Source: Aeromicrobium massiliense JC14 | GTDB taxonomy: Bacteria; Actinomycetota; Actinomycetes; Propionibacteriales; Nocardioidaceae | DNA length: 64,000 nt | Assembly (NCBI RefSeq): GCF_000312105.1 | Contig: NZ_HE978636.1 | Span: forward strand, 1,199,141 to 1,263,140 | Reading direction: 5' to 3' | Part shown: piece by piece, positions 53,004-61,886 of the stretch | Position numbering within the stretch: the stretch's first letter is position 1 | Layout of the letters: each line of letters starts with the position of its first letter | The notes under the pieces: generated by a model | Seen by the model: the letters and a program-made list of their open reading frames with translations, nothing else | Told to the model about the DNA's origin: nothing | The model's database searches: none | Translations under genes and position numbers: made by a program

Positions 53004-54146
53004 TCAGCGCGCCAGGTGGCGGCTGATGACGAGTCGCTGGATCTGGTTGGTGCCCTCGAAGATCTGCATGACCTTCGTCTCGCGCATGTAGCGCTCGGCC
53101 GGGAAGTCCTTCGTGTAGCCGGCGCCGCCGAGCACCTGGACGGCGTCGGTCGTCACCTTCATCGCGTTGTCGGTGGCGACCAGCTTGGCCACGGACGCCT
53201 GCCGGCCGTAGGGCCGTCCGGCGTCCTTGAGCCGGGCGGCGTGCAGGTACGTGGCGCGGGCGGACTCGACGGCGGCAGCCATGTCGGCCAGCACGAAGGC
53301 CAGCCCCTGGTGGTCGATGATCGCCTTGCCGAAGGCCTCGCGCTCCTTCGCGTAGCGGACGGCCAGGTCGAGCGCGCCCTGGGCCACGCCGGTGGCGACG
53401 GCGGCGATGCCGAGCCGTCCGGCGTCCAGGCCGGCGAGCGCGATCGACAGGCCCTGGCCCTCCTCGCCCACGCGGCGCTCGAGCGGCACCCGCACGTCGT
53501 CGAGCAGCATGGTGGCCGTCGTGGACGACATGAGGCCCATCTTGTCCTCGGGCACGTCGGCGCTGAGCCCCTCGGCGTCCGCGGGCACGAGGAAGCAGCT
53601 GATGCCGCGGCCGCCGTCGTCGGACGTGCGGGCCATGACGGTGTAGAAGTCGGCCTCGCCGCCGTGGGTGGTCCAGGCCTTGGCGCCGTTGAGCACGTAC
53701 TCGTCGCCGTCGCGGACGGCGCGGGTGCGCATCGCGGCCGGGTCCGAGCCCGCGTGCGCCTCGGACAGGCAGTACGCGCCGAGCTGGTCGCCGCCGAGCA
53801 TGTCGGGCAGCCACCGCTCCTGCTGCTCCGGGGTGCCGGCGGTGAACAGCGGGAAGCTCGACAGCGCGTGCACGCTCGTGCCGACGCCCACGGCGGCCCA
53901 CGCGGTGGCGATCTCCTCGACCACCTGCAGGTAGACCTCGTAGGGCTGGCCGGCGCCGCCGACCTCCTCGGGGTAGGGCAGGCCGAGCAGTCCGGCGCGG
54001 CCGAGCGTGCGGAAGACGTCGCGCGGGAAGGTGTGGCTGCGCTCGGCCTCGTCGACACGCGGACGCAGCTCCTTGTCGACGATGCTGCGGGTCAGCTCGA
54101 CCAGGTCGGCGGACTCGGGGGTGGGCATGAGCCGGTCGGCGGGCAT
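53004..54146 (-). CDS. Acyl-CoA dehydrogenase
   Basis: A 380-residue flavoenzyme oxidising an acyl-CoA at the alpha-beta bond. Motifs YCLSEAHAGSDPAAM (near residue 130), FTVMARTS/YTVMARTS and the catalytic Glu in MQIFEGTNQIQRLVISRHL (near 365) are present, as in short/branched-chain enzymes. ATG 54146 has GAGAGGAGC upstream. The reading frame stays open much further upstream, but that is antisense to the synthetase gene and is rejected. It is first in an operon with the SDR. Confidence 0.95.
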   Translation of the reverse strand: MPADRLMPTPESADLVELTRSIVDKELRPRVDEAERSHTFPRDVFRTLGRAGLLGLPYPEEVGGAGQPYEVYLQVVEEIATAWAAVGVGTSVHALSSFPLFTAGTPEQQERWLPDMLGGDQLGAYCLSEAHAGSDPAAMRTRAVRDGDEYVLNGAKAWTTHGGEADFYTVMARTSDDGGRGISCFLVPADAEGLSADVPEDKMGLMSSTTATMLLDDVRVPLERRVGEEGQGLSIALAGLDAGRLGIAAVATGVAQGALDLAVRYAKEREAFGKAIIDHQGLAFVLADMAAAVESARATYLHAARLKDAGRPYGRQASVAKLVATDNAMKVTTDAVQVLGGAGYTKDFPAERYMRETKVMQIFEGTNQIQRLVISRHLAR

Positions 54147-54213
54147 GCGGGCTCCTCTCGGCGGACGGTCGGCGCGGGCGGGCGCCGGGTGGGAGCGCGA
54201 GGCTCCCGCAGTG

Positions 54214-54233
54214 ATACTAGGACGTCCTAGCAT
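54214..54233. promoter_or_regulatory. Palindromic operator between divergent fatty-acid genes
   Basis: CTAGGACGTCCTAG (54217-54230) is a perfect 14-bp palindrome. It sits between TAGCAT (54228-54233, 6 nt before the acyl-CoA synthetase ATG) and TAGTAT on the minus strand (54214-54219), so one bound repressor, TetR-family-like, would cover both -10 elements. No regulator gene lies in the window. Confidence 0.75.
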
Positions 54234-54239
54234 GCGTCC

Positions 54240-55754
54240 ATGACCGATCCTCGCTCCAGCACCGTCGACGGCCTCGTCCGGCGCAGCGCCCGCCGCACCC
54301 CGGACCGCACCGCGCTGCACTTCCAGGACCGCGCCTGGACGTACGCCGAGCTCGACGCCGCGGTCAGCCGCACCGCGCGGCTGCTGCTCGACCTCGGGCT
54401 CGAGCGCGGCGACCGGGTCGCCGCCTACGGCAAGAACTCCGACGCCTACCTGCTCGCCTTCCTCGGCTGCGCCCGCGCCGGGCTCGTGCACGTGCCGGTC
54501 AACTTCGCGCTGACGGGGGAGGAGCTGGCCTACCTGGTGCAGCAGTCCGGCGCGCGGGCGGTGCTGCTCGACCCGGCCCTGCGACCGACGCTCGAGGGTG
54601 CCGGCCTGACGCTCGACCACGTCCTCGCGCTGCGCGACGAGGACGGCTCGTTGCTCGAGCAGGTGGGCGCCGGCGACGTGCCCGAGCTGGACGTCGACGT
54701 GGCCGACACGGACCTGGTGCAGCTGCTCTACACGTCCGGCACCACGTCCAAGCCCAAGGGCGCGATGATGACCCACCGCGCGCTCGTCCACGAGTACCTG
54801 TCGAGCATCACCGCCCTGGACTTCGCCCCCGGCGACGAGCCGCTGCACGCGATGCCGCTCTACCACTCGGCCGGCATGCACGTGTTCCTCGTGCCGTACC
54901 TGGCCATCGGCGCGACGAACCACCTGGTCGAGGCGCCGGTGGTGCCCGAGGTGCTGGCGCTGGTCGAGGAGCGGAGCATCGGCTCGCTCTTCCTGGCCCC
55001 GACGGTCTGGGTTCCGCTGGCCAACCACGACGACTTCGGCACGCGCGACCTGTCCAGCCTGCGCAAGGCGTACTACGGGGCCTCGATCATGCCCACGCCC
55101 GTGCTGAAGCGGCTGCAGGACGCCCTGCCCGGTCTGGGCTTCTACAACTGCTTCGGCCAGTCCGAGATCGGTCCGCTGGCCACCGTGCTGCGTCCCGAGG
55201 AGCACGCCGAGCGTCCCGACTCGGCCGGACGTCCGGTGCTGTTCGTCGAGACGCGGGTCGTTGACGCCGACGGGCACGACGTCCCGCCGGGCACGCCCGG
55301 CGAGGTCGTCTACCGCTCGCCCCAGCTGTGCGCGGGCTACTGGGACAAGCCCGACGAGACGGCCGAGGCGTTCACCGGCGACTGGTTCCACTCCGGCGAC
55401 CTCGTCGTGCAGGACGAGCAGGGCTTCCTCGCCGTCGTCGACCGGATCAAGGACGTCATCAACACCGGCGGCGTGCTGGTCGCGTCGCGCGAGGTCGAGG
55501 ACGTCCTCTACACGCATCCGGCGGTCGCGGAGGTGGCCGTGATCGGCACCCCGGACGAGCGCTGGATCGAGGCGGTCACCGCCGTCGTCGTCACCAAGGC
55601 GGACGTGACCGAGGCCGAGCTCGTCGCCCACGCCAAGCAGCACCTGGCCGGCTACAAGATCCCCAAGCGCGTCCACCTCGTGCCCGAGCTGCCGCGCAAC
55701 CAGTCGGGCAAGCTGCTCAAGCGCGTCCTCCGCGACGAGCTCACCCAGGCCTAG
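54240..55754 (+). CDS. Long/medium-chain acyl-CoA synthetase (AMP-binding)
   Basis: A 504-residue adenylate-forming ligase activating a carboxylic acid to its CoA ester. The P-loop YTSGTTSKPKG (near residue 165), FNCFGQSE-type YNCFGQSEIG (near 305), the hinge DRIKDVINTGGVLV (near 405) and the catalytic Lys near QSGKLLKR are present. It probably supplies substrates to the divergent acyl-CoA dehydrogenase and SDR. The TAGCAT element 6 nt before the ATG suggests a leaderless mRNA. Confidence 0.93.
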   Translation: MTDPRSSTVDGLVRRSARRTPDRTALHFQDRAWTYAELDAAVSRTARLLLDLGLERGDRVAAYGKNSDAYLLAFLGCARAGLVHVPVNFALTGEELAYLVQQSGARAVLLDPALRPTLEGAGLTLDHVLALRDEDGSLLEQVGAGDVPELDVDVADTDLVQLLYTSGTTSKPKGAMMTHRALVHEYLSSITALDFAPGDEPLHAMPLYHSAGMHVFLVPYLAIGATNHLVEAPVVPEVLALVEERSIGSLFLAPTVWVPLANHDDFGTRDLSSLRKAYYGASIMPTPVLKRLQDALPGLGFYNCFGQSEIGPLATVLRPEEHAERPDSAGRPVLFVETRVVDADGHDVPPGTPGEVVYRSPQLCAGYWDKPDETAEAFTGDWFHSGDLVVQDEQGFLAVVDRIKDVINTGGVLVASREVEDVLYTHPAVAEVAVIGTPDERWIEAVTAVVVTKADVTEAELVAHAKQHLAGYKIPKRVHLVPELPRNQSGKLLKRVLRDELTQA

Positions 55755-55757
55755 CGC

Positions 55758-55826
55758 CGCCGCGAAGTGTGAAGGAATCGACCTGTCTAGCCGGAGAACA
55801 GGTTCATTCCTCCACACATCGCGGCG
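55758..55826. repeat. Long imperfect inverted repeat, 29-nt arms
   Basis: Arms at 55758-55786 and 55798-55826 are near-complementary (few mismatches, shared core GAGGAAT/GTGTG type segments) around an 11-nt loop. It fills most of the gap between convergent genes. It is less GC-rich than its neighbours and could be a terminator or a MITE-like element. Confidence 0.8.
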
Positions 55827-55847
55827 GACGCCCCACCGGGGTGAGGC

Positions 55848-56597
55848 TCAGTCGAGGGAGGTGCGGTGCACCTTGTGCTGCGCGGCCTGGGCGACCGGCT
55901 TGATGACCAGCTTGTCGACGTCCACGTGGGCGGGCAGCGACGCCACCCAGCGGATCGCCTCGGCGACGTCCTCGGCGACGAGCGGCTCGGCGACGCCCTC
56001 GTAGACCTTGCCGGCGGCGGCCGCGTCGCCGCCGAAGCGGTTGAGCGCGAACTCGTCGGTGCGCACCATGCCCGGCGCGATCTCGGTGACCCGCACCGGC
56101 AGGCCGTTGAGCTCCAGCCGCAGCGTCTCGGTCATGACCTTCACCGCGTGCTTGGCCGCCGTGTAGCCGCCGCCCCCCTCGTAGGCGGTGAAGCCCGCCG
56201 TCGAGCCGACGTTCACCAGCAGTCCCGCGCCCGACGCCACGAGGGCGTCGACCAGGGCCTGGGTGACCTGCAGCGTGCCGATGACGTTGCTCTCGTACAT
56301 GTCGCGCCACGCCTGCGGGTCGGCCTTGGCGACCGGGTCCAGGCCGATCGCGCCACCGGCGTTGTTGACCAGGACGTCCAGCCGCGGGCCGACCTGCTCG
56401 GCCAGCGCGGCGACCGACGTGGGATCGGTGACGTCGCAGACGACGGCGGTGCCGCCGATCTCGGTGGCGAGCGCCTCGACGCGCTCCTGACGGCGCGCGG
56501 CGCAGTAGACGTGGAAGCCGTCCCCGGCCAGGGCGCGGGCGGTCGCGGCGCCGATGCCGCTGCTGGCGCCGGTGACGACGGCGGTGCGGGTGCTCAT
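55848..56597 (-). CDS. SDR-family NADP-dependent oxidoreductase (YdfG-like)
   Basis: A 249-residue classical SDR. TGASSGIG (near residue 9), NNAGGAIG, Ser in NVGSTAG and YTAAKHA (Tyr/Lys near 156) form the cofactor and catalytic sites; the Arg pair in AARRQER favours NADP. Similar proteins reduce 3-hydroxy acids or aldehydes. The substrate is unknown. Its start is about 80 bp from the divergent mshA. Confidence 0.9.
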   Translation of the reverse strand: MSTRTAVVTGASSGIGAATARALAGDGFHVYCAARRQERVEALATEIGGTAVVCDVTDPTSVAALAEQVGPRLDVLVNNAGGAIGLDPVAKADPQAWRDMYESNVIGTLQVTQALVDALVASGAGLLVNVGSTAGFTAYEGGGGYTAAKHAVKVMTETLRLELNGLPVRVTEIAPGMVRTDEFALNRFGGDAAAAGKVYEGVAEPLVAEDVAEAIRWVASLPAHVDVDKLVIKPVAQAAQHKVHRTSLD

Positions 56598-56675
56598 GGG
56601 CTCATGCTCCCAGACGCCCTCGCCGTGCCGAGGTGGGACGCGGTGGGATGATGGGAGGCCGAAGGCGAGGTGCTG

Positions 56676-57926
56676 ATGATCCGACGGGTCGCGATGCTCT
56701 CGGCGCACACCTCCCCGCTGGAGCAGCCGGGGGACGGGGACGCCGGCGGCATGAACGTGTACGTGCTCGAGCTGTCCCGACGGCTCGCCGCGCGCGGCGT
56801 GGAGGTCGACATCTTCACGCGCGCCACGTCGTCCAGCCAGCCCGAGGTCCACGACGCCTTCGAGGGGGTCCGCGTCCACCACGTCGCCGCGGGGCCGTTC
56901 GAGGGCCTGACGAAGAACGACCTGCCGGCGCAGATGTGCTCGTTCGTGCGTGACGTGCTGCGCGCCGAGGTCGAGAACGGGCCGGGCACGTTCGACGTCG
57001 TCCACTCGCACTACTGGCTGTCCGGCCAGGTGGGCACGGTCGCCGCGGAGCGCTGGTCGGTGCCGCTGGTGCACACGATGCACACGATGGCCAAGGTCAA
57101 GAACGCCCGGCTCGCCGAGGGCGACGCCCCCGAGCCGATCGGTCGCGTGCGCGGCGAGGAGGAGATCGTCCGGCTCGCCGACCGGCTCGTGGCCAACACC
57201 GAGGAGGAGGCCGCCGAGCTCGTCGGTCTCTACGAGGCCGACCCGGCCCAGGTCGTGGTCGTGCACCCCGGCGTCGACCTCGACGTCTTCCGCGCCGACC
57301 GGTCCGAGACCGCGCGCACCGCGCTGGGCCTGGTTGACGACGCCGTCGTGCTCCTGTTCGCCGGACGCATCCAGCCGCTCAAGGCGCCGGACGTGCTGCT
57401 GCGTGCCGTCGCGGTGCTGCTGGAGCGCGACCCGTCGCTGCGCGAGCGCCTGGTCGTCCCGGTCGTCGGGGGAGCGTCGGGCTCGGGCCTGGACGCCCCG
57501 GACGCGCTCGCCGACCTGTCGCGCGAGCTGGGCCTGGACGACGTCGTGCGGTTCGAGCCGCCGGTGCGCCAGGACGTGCTGGCCGACTGGTACGCCGCCG
57601 CCACCGCGGTCTGCGTCCCGTCGTACAACGAGTCGTTCGGCCTCGTCGCGATCGAGGCCCAGGCCTGTGGCACGCCCGTGGTCGCCGCCCGCGTCGGGGG
57701 TCTGCCCACCGCGGTCGCCGACGAGGTCAGCGGGCTGCTCGTCGACGGCCACGACCCGGCCGACTGGGCCGACGCGCTCGAGCGGCTCGTCACCGATCCC
57801 GGCCTGGCCGACGCCATGGGCCGCAAGGCGGTCGAGCACGCCTCGTCCTTCGGGTGGGAGGCGACCGTGGACCGTACGCTCGAGGTGTACGAGGCGGCGC
57901 GCGCCGCCCGGGAAGGACGTCGATGA
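56676..57926 (+). CDS. mshA: D-inositol-3-phosphate glycosyltransferase MshA
   Basis: A 416-residue GT4 glycosyltransferase, first step of mycothiol synthesis: GlcNAc from UDP-GlcNAc to inositol-3-[21 protein letters not shown] (residues 26-45) binds the donor; [11 protein letters not shown] (near 112), [21 protein letters not shown] and the E-x7-E region [17 protein letters not shown] (near 315) are all MshA hallmarks. ATG 56676 is chosen; GTG 56670 is the alternative. It overlaps the YbjN-like gene by 4 nt. Confidence 0.96.
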   Translation: MIRRVAMLSAHTSPLEQPGDGDAGGMNVYVLELSRRLAARGVEVDIFTRATSSSQPEVHDAFEGVRVHHVAAGPFEGLTKNDLPAQMCSFVRDVLRAEVENGPGTFDVVHSHYWLSGQVGTVAAERWSVPLVHTMHTMAKVKNARLAEGDAPEPIGRVRGEEEIVRLADRLVANTEEEAAELVGLYEADPAQVVVVHPGVDLDVFRADRSETARTALGLVDDAVVLLFAGRIQPLKAPDVLLRAVAVLLERDPSLRERLVVPVVGGASGSGLDAPDALADLSRELGLDDVVRFEPPVRQDVLADWYAAATAVCVPSYNESFGLVAIEAQACGTPVVAARVGGLPTAVADEVSGLLVDGHDPADWADALERLVTDPGLADAMGRKAVEHASSFGWEATVDRTLEVYEAARAAREGRR

Positions 57927-58426
57927 CCCAGCAGCACGCGGCCGAGGTGGTCCGCGACGCCCTGGAGCGCTCGGGGCTCGAGCACACCGAGCACCGGCCC
58001 GGCGCCTTCGACGTCGACCTGCCCGGCGAGCGCAAGCTCAAGACCACCGTGCGCCTGGAGGTCGGCCGGCACTCGCTGGCCATCCACGCCTTCGTCGCCC
58101 GGCGCCCCGACGAGAACCACGAGGCCGTCTACCGCTGGCTGCTGGAGCGCAACCTCAAGCTGTACGGCGTTGCGTTCGCGCTCGACGCGGCCGGCGACGT
58201 CTACCTCGACGGACGCGTGTCGCTGGAATCGGTCACGCCCGACGAGGTCGACCGGCTGCTCGGCTCGGTGCTCACCTACGCCGACGAGTCGTTCAACCCG
58301 ATCCTCGAGCTCGGCTTCGAGACCTCGATCCGCAAGGAGTGGGAGTGGCGGCTGTCGCGTGGGGAGTCCACGAAGAACCTGGCGGCGTTCGAGCGCTTCC
58401 GCCCCGACGCCCCGAGCGAGGCGTGA
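57923..58426 (+). CDS. YbjN-domain protein
   Basis: A 167-residue YbjN (PF10722) family protein, the counterpart of Rv0487 between mshA and gpm1 in mycobacteria. Features are [21 protein letters not shown] (near residue 38), [15 protein letters not shown] and the C-terminal [21 protein letters not shown]. It looks like a type III secretion chaperone fold; the function is unclear. ATGA overlap with mshA shows co-translation. Confidence 0.9.
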   Translation: MTQQHAAEVVRDALERSGLEHTEHRPGAFDVDLPGERKLKTTVRLEVGRHSLAIHAFVARRPDENHEAVYRWLLERNLKLYGVAFALDAAGDVYLDGRVSLESVTPDEVDRLLGSVLTYADESFNPILELGFETSIRKEWEWRLSRGESTKNLAAFERFRPDAPSEA

Positions 58427-58430
58427 TCGC

Positions 58431-59078
58431 GTGAGGGCCCGTCTGTTCGTCGACGTCACCGACCCCTGGTCCTACGTCGGCACCACCCGCTTCGAGCGCG
58501 CCGCCGCCACCTTCACGATCGTCCGCGGTGAGCCCGTCGACATGGCGCTGCGCGCCTTCCAGCTCGACCCGGACGTGCCGAGCTCCGGTCGCCCGCTGCG
58601 CGACGCGCTCGCGGCCCGGCACGGCGAGCACGAGGCCGACGAGATGCTCGCGCAGGTCAGCGCCGCTGCCCGCATCAGCGGCATCGACCTGAACTTTCAC
58701 GACGCGATCGAGGCCAGCTCGTTCGACGCCTGGCGCCTGCTCACCTGGGCCGGCGACGTCGGCGCGGCCGAGCAGCGCGACCTGGCCCACCAGCTGTGGC
58801 GGGCGCACCTGCTCGAGGGCGCGGACGTGTCCGACCCGTTCGTCCTTGCCACCCGGGCGGCCCTCGTCGGGCTCGACCTGGAGACCGCCGAGGCGCTGCT
58901 GGCCAGCGACGAGTACGCCGACCAGGTGCGGCTGCAGGTCGAGGCCGGCCGCGCCGTCAACGTCACGCAGCTGCCGACGGTCGTCGTCGAGGACCGCTGG
59001 ACGCTGGCCGGCCTGCACAGCCAGGACGACTACGTGCAGGCGCTCGACGCCATCTACCGCGAGTGGCGCGAGGCGTAG
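58431..59078 (+). CDS. DsbA-fold protein (FrnE/HCCA isomerase-like) without CxxC
   Basis: A 215-residue thioredoxin-fold protein of the DsbA/2-hydroxychromene-2-carboxylate isomerase family. The position of the redox motif reads DPWSYVG, with Ser replacing Cys, so it is not a disulfide oxidoreductase; isomerase- or glutathione/mycothiol-S-transferase-like chemistry is more likely. The helical insert spans residues 60-150; the cis-Pro loop is TQLPTVVVED. The GTG start lies 4 nt after the YbjN gene stop, within the mshA operon, so a mycothiol-linked role is plausible. Confidence 0.85.
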   Translation: MRARLFVDVTDPWSYVGTTRFERAAATFTIVRGEPVDMALRAFQLDPDVPSSGRPLRDALAARHGEHEADEMLAQVSAAARISGIDLNFHDAIEASSFDAWRLLTWAGDVGAAEQRDLAHQLWRAHLLEGADVSDPFVLATRAALVGLDLETAEALLASDEYADQVRLQVEAGRAVNVTQLPTVVVEDRWTLAGLHSQDDYVQALDAIYREWREA

Positions 59079-59125
59079 CCATTCGCTCCCGCGCCGGCGG
59101 CGAGCCCGCTCGATAGGCTCGGGTC

Positions 59126-59872
59126 ATGACCATGAACCTCGTCCTGCTGCGGCACGGCCACAGCGAGTGGAACGCGCTGAACCTGTTCACCGGCTGGGTG
59201 GACGTCGACCTCAACGAGCAGGGCGTCGCCGAGGCCCAGCGGGCGCCGGGCCTGCTGCGCGACGCGGGCCTGCTGCCCGACGTCTCGCACACCTCGCTGC
59301 TGCGTCGCGCGATCCGCACCTCGCAGATCGTCCTGGACGGCGTCGACCGGCACTGGGTGCCGGTCCGCCGGTCGTGGCGGCTCAACGAGCGCCACTACGG
59401 CGCGCTGCAGGGCAAGGACAAGAAGGCGACGCTGGAGGAGTTCGGCGAGGAGCAGTTCATGCTCTGGCGCCGCTCGTACGACACCCCGCCGCCGGCGCTC
59501 GCCGACGACAGCGAGTTCAGCCAGGCCGGCGACGCCCGCTACGCGATGCTGCCCGACGAGCTGCTGCCGCGCACCGAGTGCCTCAAGGACGTCCTGGAGC
59601 GCATGCTGCCGTACTGGTACGACTCGATCGTCCCGGACCTGCTGGAGCAGAAGACCGTCCTGGTCACCGCGCACGGCAACTCGCTGCGCGCGCTGGTCAA
59701 GCACCTCGACGGCATGAGCGAGGACGCCGTCACCGGGCTCAACATCCCCACCGGCATCCCGCTGCACTACGAGCTGGACGCCGACTTCACGCCGGTCAAG
59801 GCCGGCGGCACCTACCTCGACCCGGACGCGGCCCAGGCCGCCATCGCCGCGGTCGCCAACCAAGGCCGCTGA
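59126..59872 (+). CDS. gpmA: 2,3-bisphosphoglycerate-dependent phosphoglycerate mutase
   Basis: A 248-residue glycolytic enzyme interconverting 3- and 2-phosphoglycerate. The catalytic phospho-His lies in LRHGHSEWN (residues 8-16), with [10 protein letters not shown] (near 89), [13 protein letters not shown] and [10 protein letters not shown] (second His near 184). TAGGCT 6 nt before the ATG indicates a leaderless start. As in mycobacteria it neighbours senX3-regX3, but here those genes are convergent. Confidence 0.96.
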   Translation: MTMNLVLLRHGHSEWNALNLFTGWVDVDLNEQGVAEAQRAPGLLRDAGLLPDVSHTSLLRRAIRTSQIVLDGVDRHWVPVRRSWRLNERHYGALQGKDKKATLEEFGEEQFMLWRRSYDTPPPALADDSEFSQAGDARYAMLPDELLPRTECLKDVLERMLPYWYDSIVPDLLEQKTVLVTAHGNSLRALVKHLDGMSEDAVTGLNIPTGIPLHYELDADFTPVKAGGTYLDPDAAQAAIAAVANQGR

Positions 59873-59888
59873 CCCGGCCGTCGCGCAC

Positions 59889-59918
59889 GAGCGCCCCGAG
59901 CCGAGCTCGGGGGCGCTC
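59889..59918. terminator. Terminator between gpmA and regX3
   Basis: A GC stem (GAGCGCCCCGAG at 59889-59900 against 59906-59918, with one bulged G) lies between the convergent genes. Confidence 0.7.
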
Positions 59919-59929
59919 CTGCGTCCGGG

Positions 59930-60610
59930 TCAGGACTCGTACTTGTAGCCCAGGCCGCGCACCGTGACCAGCGTGCGCGGGGCCGCGGGCTCGGGCTCGA
60001 TCTTGGCCCGCAGGCGCTTCACGTGGACGTCCAGCGTCTTGGTGTCGCCCACGTAGTCCGAGCCCCACACACGGTCGATCAGCTGGCCCCGGGTCAGCAC
60101 CCGCCCGGGGTTGCGCAGGAAGTACTCGAGCAGCTCGAACTCCTTGAGCGGCAGCCGCACCTCGTCGCCGTCGACCGTCACCAGGTGCCGCTCGACGTCC
60201 ATGCGCACACGGCCCGCCTCGAGCGCCGCGTCGTCCTCGACCTGGTCGACCACGCCGCGGCGCAGCACCGCCCGGATGCGGGCGACGAGCTCGCGCGGGC
60301 TGTACGGCTTGGTCACGTAGTCGTCGGCGCCGAGCTCGAGCCCGACCACCTTGTCGATCTCGGTGTCCTTCGCGCTGACCATGATGATCGGCACGTGGGA
60401 CGTCTGCCGGATCTGGCGGCACACCTCGGTGCCCGACAGGCCGGGCAGCATCAGGTCGAGCAGGACGATGTCCGCCCCGCCGCGCTCGAACTCGGTCAGG
60501 GCGTCGGGACCGGTCTCGGCGACCGCCACCTCGAAGCCCTCCTTGCGCAGGACGTACGACAGCGCCTCGCTGTAGCTCGCCTCGTCCTCGACCACCAGGA
60601 CACGGGTCAT
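59930..60610 (-). CDS. regX3: Phosphate response regulator RegX3
   Basis: A 226-residue OmpR/PhoB-type regulator. The acidic pocket VVEDEASYSE, phospho-acceptor Asp52 (LLDLMLPG) and Lys in TKPYSP are intact; the winged helix contains PLKEFELLEYFLRNPG and VDVHVKRLRAKIE-like TLDVHVKRLR. It is expected to bind PHO boxes before pstS, ppk and phoU. Its ATG overlaps the senX3 stop (ATGA). Confidence 0.95.
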   Translation of the reverse strand: MTRVLVVEDEASYSEALSYVLRKEGFEVAVAETGPDALTEFERGGADIVLLDLMLPGLSGTEVCRQIRQTSHVPIIMVSAKDTEIDKVVGLELGADDYVTKPYSPRELVARIRAVLRRGVVDQVEDDAALEAGRVRMDVERHLVTVDGDEVRLPLKEFELLEYFLRNPGRVLTRGQLIDRVWGSDYVGDTKTLDVHVKRLRAKIEPEPAAPRTLVTVRGLGYKYES

Positions 60611-61752
60611 GCGTGCTCCTCCTCGTTGTCCGGCACGTGCGCCGGGAGGACGAGGGTGAACGACGACCCCTCGTCCGGCTTGCTCCACACCTCGACGGAC
60701 CCGCCGTTGCTGGCCGCGACGTGCTTGACGATGGACAGTCCCAGACCGGTGCCGCCCGTCGAGCGGTGCCGGGCCGGGTCGACGCGGTAGAACCGCTCGA
60801 AGATGCGGTCGAGCTCCTGCTCGGGGATGCCGATGCCGCGGTCGGTGACGGTGATGCGGATGTCGTCACCGTAGGCCTCGGCGGTCACCGACACCCGGGT
60901 GCCCGCCTCGGAGTAGGTGACGGCGTTCTCGACCAGGTTGCTGACGGCGGCGTGCACCTGGCTGCGGTCGCCCCGCAGGTACAGCCCCGGCTCGCAGGCG
61001 CGCACCAGCTCGATGCCCTTCGCCTCGGCGTCGGTCTGGCTGTGCTCGCACGCCTCGGCGACGAGGTCGGCGACGGACACGACGTCGGGCGTGTCGTTGA
61101 GGACGTCCGCCTGCAGCCGCGACAGGTCGATGATCTGCTGCACCAGACGGGTGAGCCGGCGGCCCTCGTCCTGCATACGCCCGGCGAAGCGGACGACCGC
61201 CTCGGGGTCGTCCTTGGCCTCGCCCACCGCCTCGGCGAGCAGCGAGATCGCGCCGATCGGCGTCTTGAGCTCGTGGCTGACGTTGGCGACGAAGTCGCGG
61301 CGGATCGTCTCGACCCGGTGCTCGTGGGTGCGGTCCTGCACGAGGACGAGCACGACCTGGCGGGTCAGTGGCGCGACACGGGCGTGGACGTGGACGGGCG
61401 CGCGGCCGCGGCGGTCCAGCGTCGTCTCGCCCTCGCGCACCTGGCCGTCGCGCCGCACCTGGCGCACCAGCTGCAGCAGCGACTCCGAGGTCAGCGCGTC
61501 CTCGCGGACCAGGCCGAGCGCGTACGCCGGTGCGGACGCCTGCACGACGACGTCGGAGTCGTCCAGCAGCACGGCCGAGGACGACAGCACGCTCAGCACG
61601 GCCTCGGCGCCCGGCGGGACGGGGCTCGCCGGCGCGGGGCCCGCGGGGACCTCCTGCAGCCGGCGCTCGCTCAGTCGCCAGACGTAGGTGATGGCGGCAC
61701 CGACCAGCGCTCCCAGGAACGCGGTGATGACCAGCTCGGTGCTCAGCTCCAC
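60607..61752 (-). CDS. senX3: Phosphate sensor histidine kinase SenX3
   Basis: A 381-residue kinase with one N-terminal membrane helix (residues 7-26), a PAS-like domain (about 45-140), HisKA with the phospho-accepting His near 160 (ANVSHELKTPIGAISL) and an intact HATPase (NLVENAVTYS, DRGIGIP, GGTGLGLS). It signals through RegX3, with PhoU and the Pst system as the likely phosphate input. GTG 61752 follows a TACCAT -10-like element by 7 nt; GTG 61779 would add nine residues. Confidence 0.93.
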   Translation of the reverse strand: MELSTELVITAFLGALVGAAITYVWRLSERRLQEVPAGPAPASPVPPGAEAVLSVLSSSAVLLDDSDVVVQASAPAYALGLVREDALTSESLLQLVRQVRRDGQVREGETTLDRRGRAPVHVHARVAPLTRQVVLVLVQDRTHEHRVETIRRDFVANVSHELKTPIGAISLLAEAVGEAKDDPEAVVRFAGRMQDEGRRLTRLVQQIIDLSRLQADVLNDTPDVVSVADLVAEACEHSQTDAEAKGIELVRACEPGLYLRGDRSQVHAAVSNLVENAVTYSEAGTRVSVTAEAYGDDIRITVTDRGIGIPEQELDRIFERFYRVDPARHRSTGGTGLGLSIVKHVAASNGGSVEVWSKPDEGSSFTLVLPAHVPDNEEEHA

Positions 61753-61826
61753 GGCACTGATGGTACGCACGCCGGACACCCGCCCGACGTCCGCGAGGGG
61801 GCCCTGACCTGGGACGTTCCGGGCCT

Positions 61827-61865
61827 GTTCATGCCCCGTTCACGGCAGGTCGCCGCCCGTTCACC
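61827..61865 (+). promoter_or_regulatory. PHO box upstream of phoU (and divergent senX3)
   Basis: GTTCATG (61827) and GTTCACG (61838) have an 11-bp period; a further GTTCACC at 61859 is one base short of the same phase. TAGCCT at 61875-61880 is 6 nt before the phoU ATG. The site lies 75 bp from the senX3 start and may serve autoregulation as well. Confidence 0.8.
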
Positions 61866-61886
61866 GGCGCTGCCTAGCCTGCTCGC

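Noticed and set aside
50183..53026. 947-codon plus-strand open frame
   Set aside because: Antisense to the antiporter and SDR genes; contains the terminator palindromes.
54147..55817. Long N-terminal extension of the acyl-CoA dehydrogenase
   Set aside because: It would run antisense through the acyl-CoA synthetase and the operator; ATG 54146 with GAGAGGAGC is the start.
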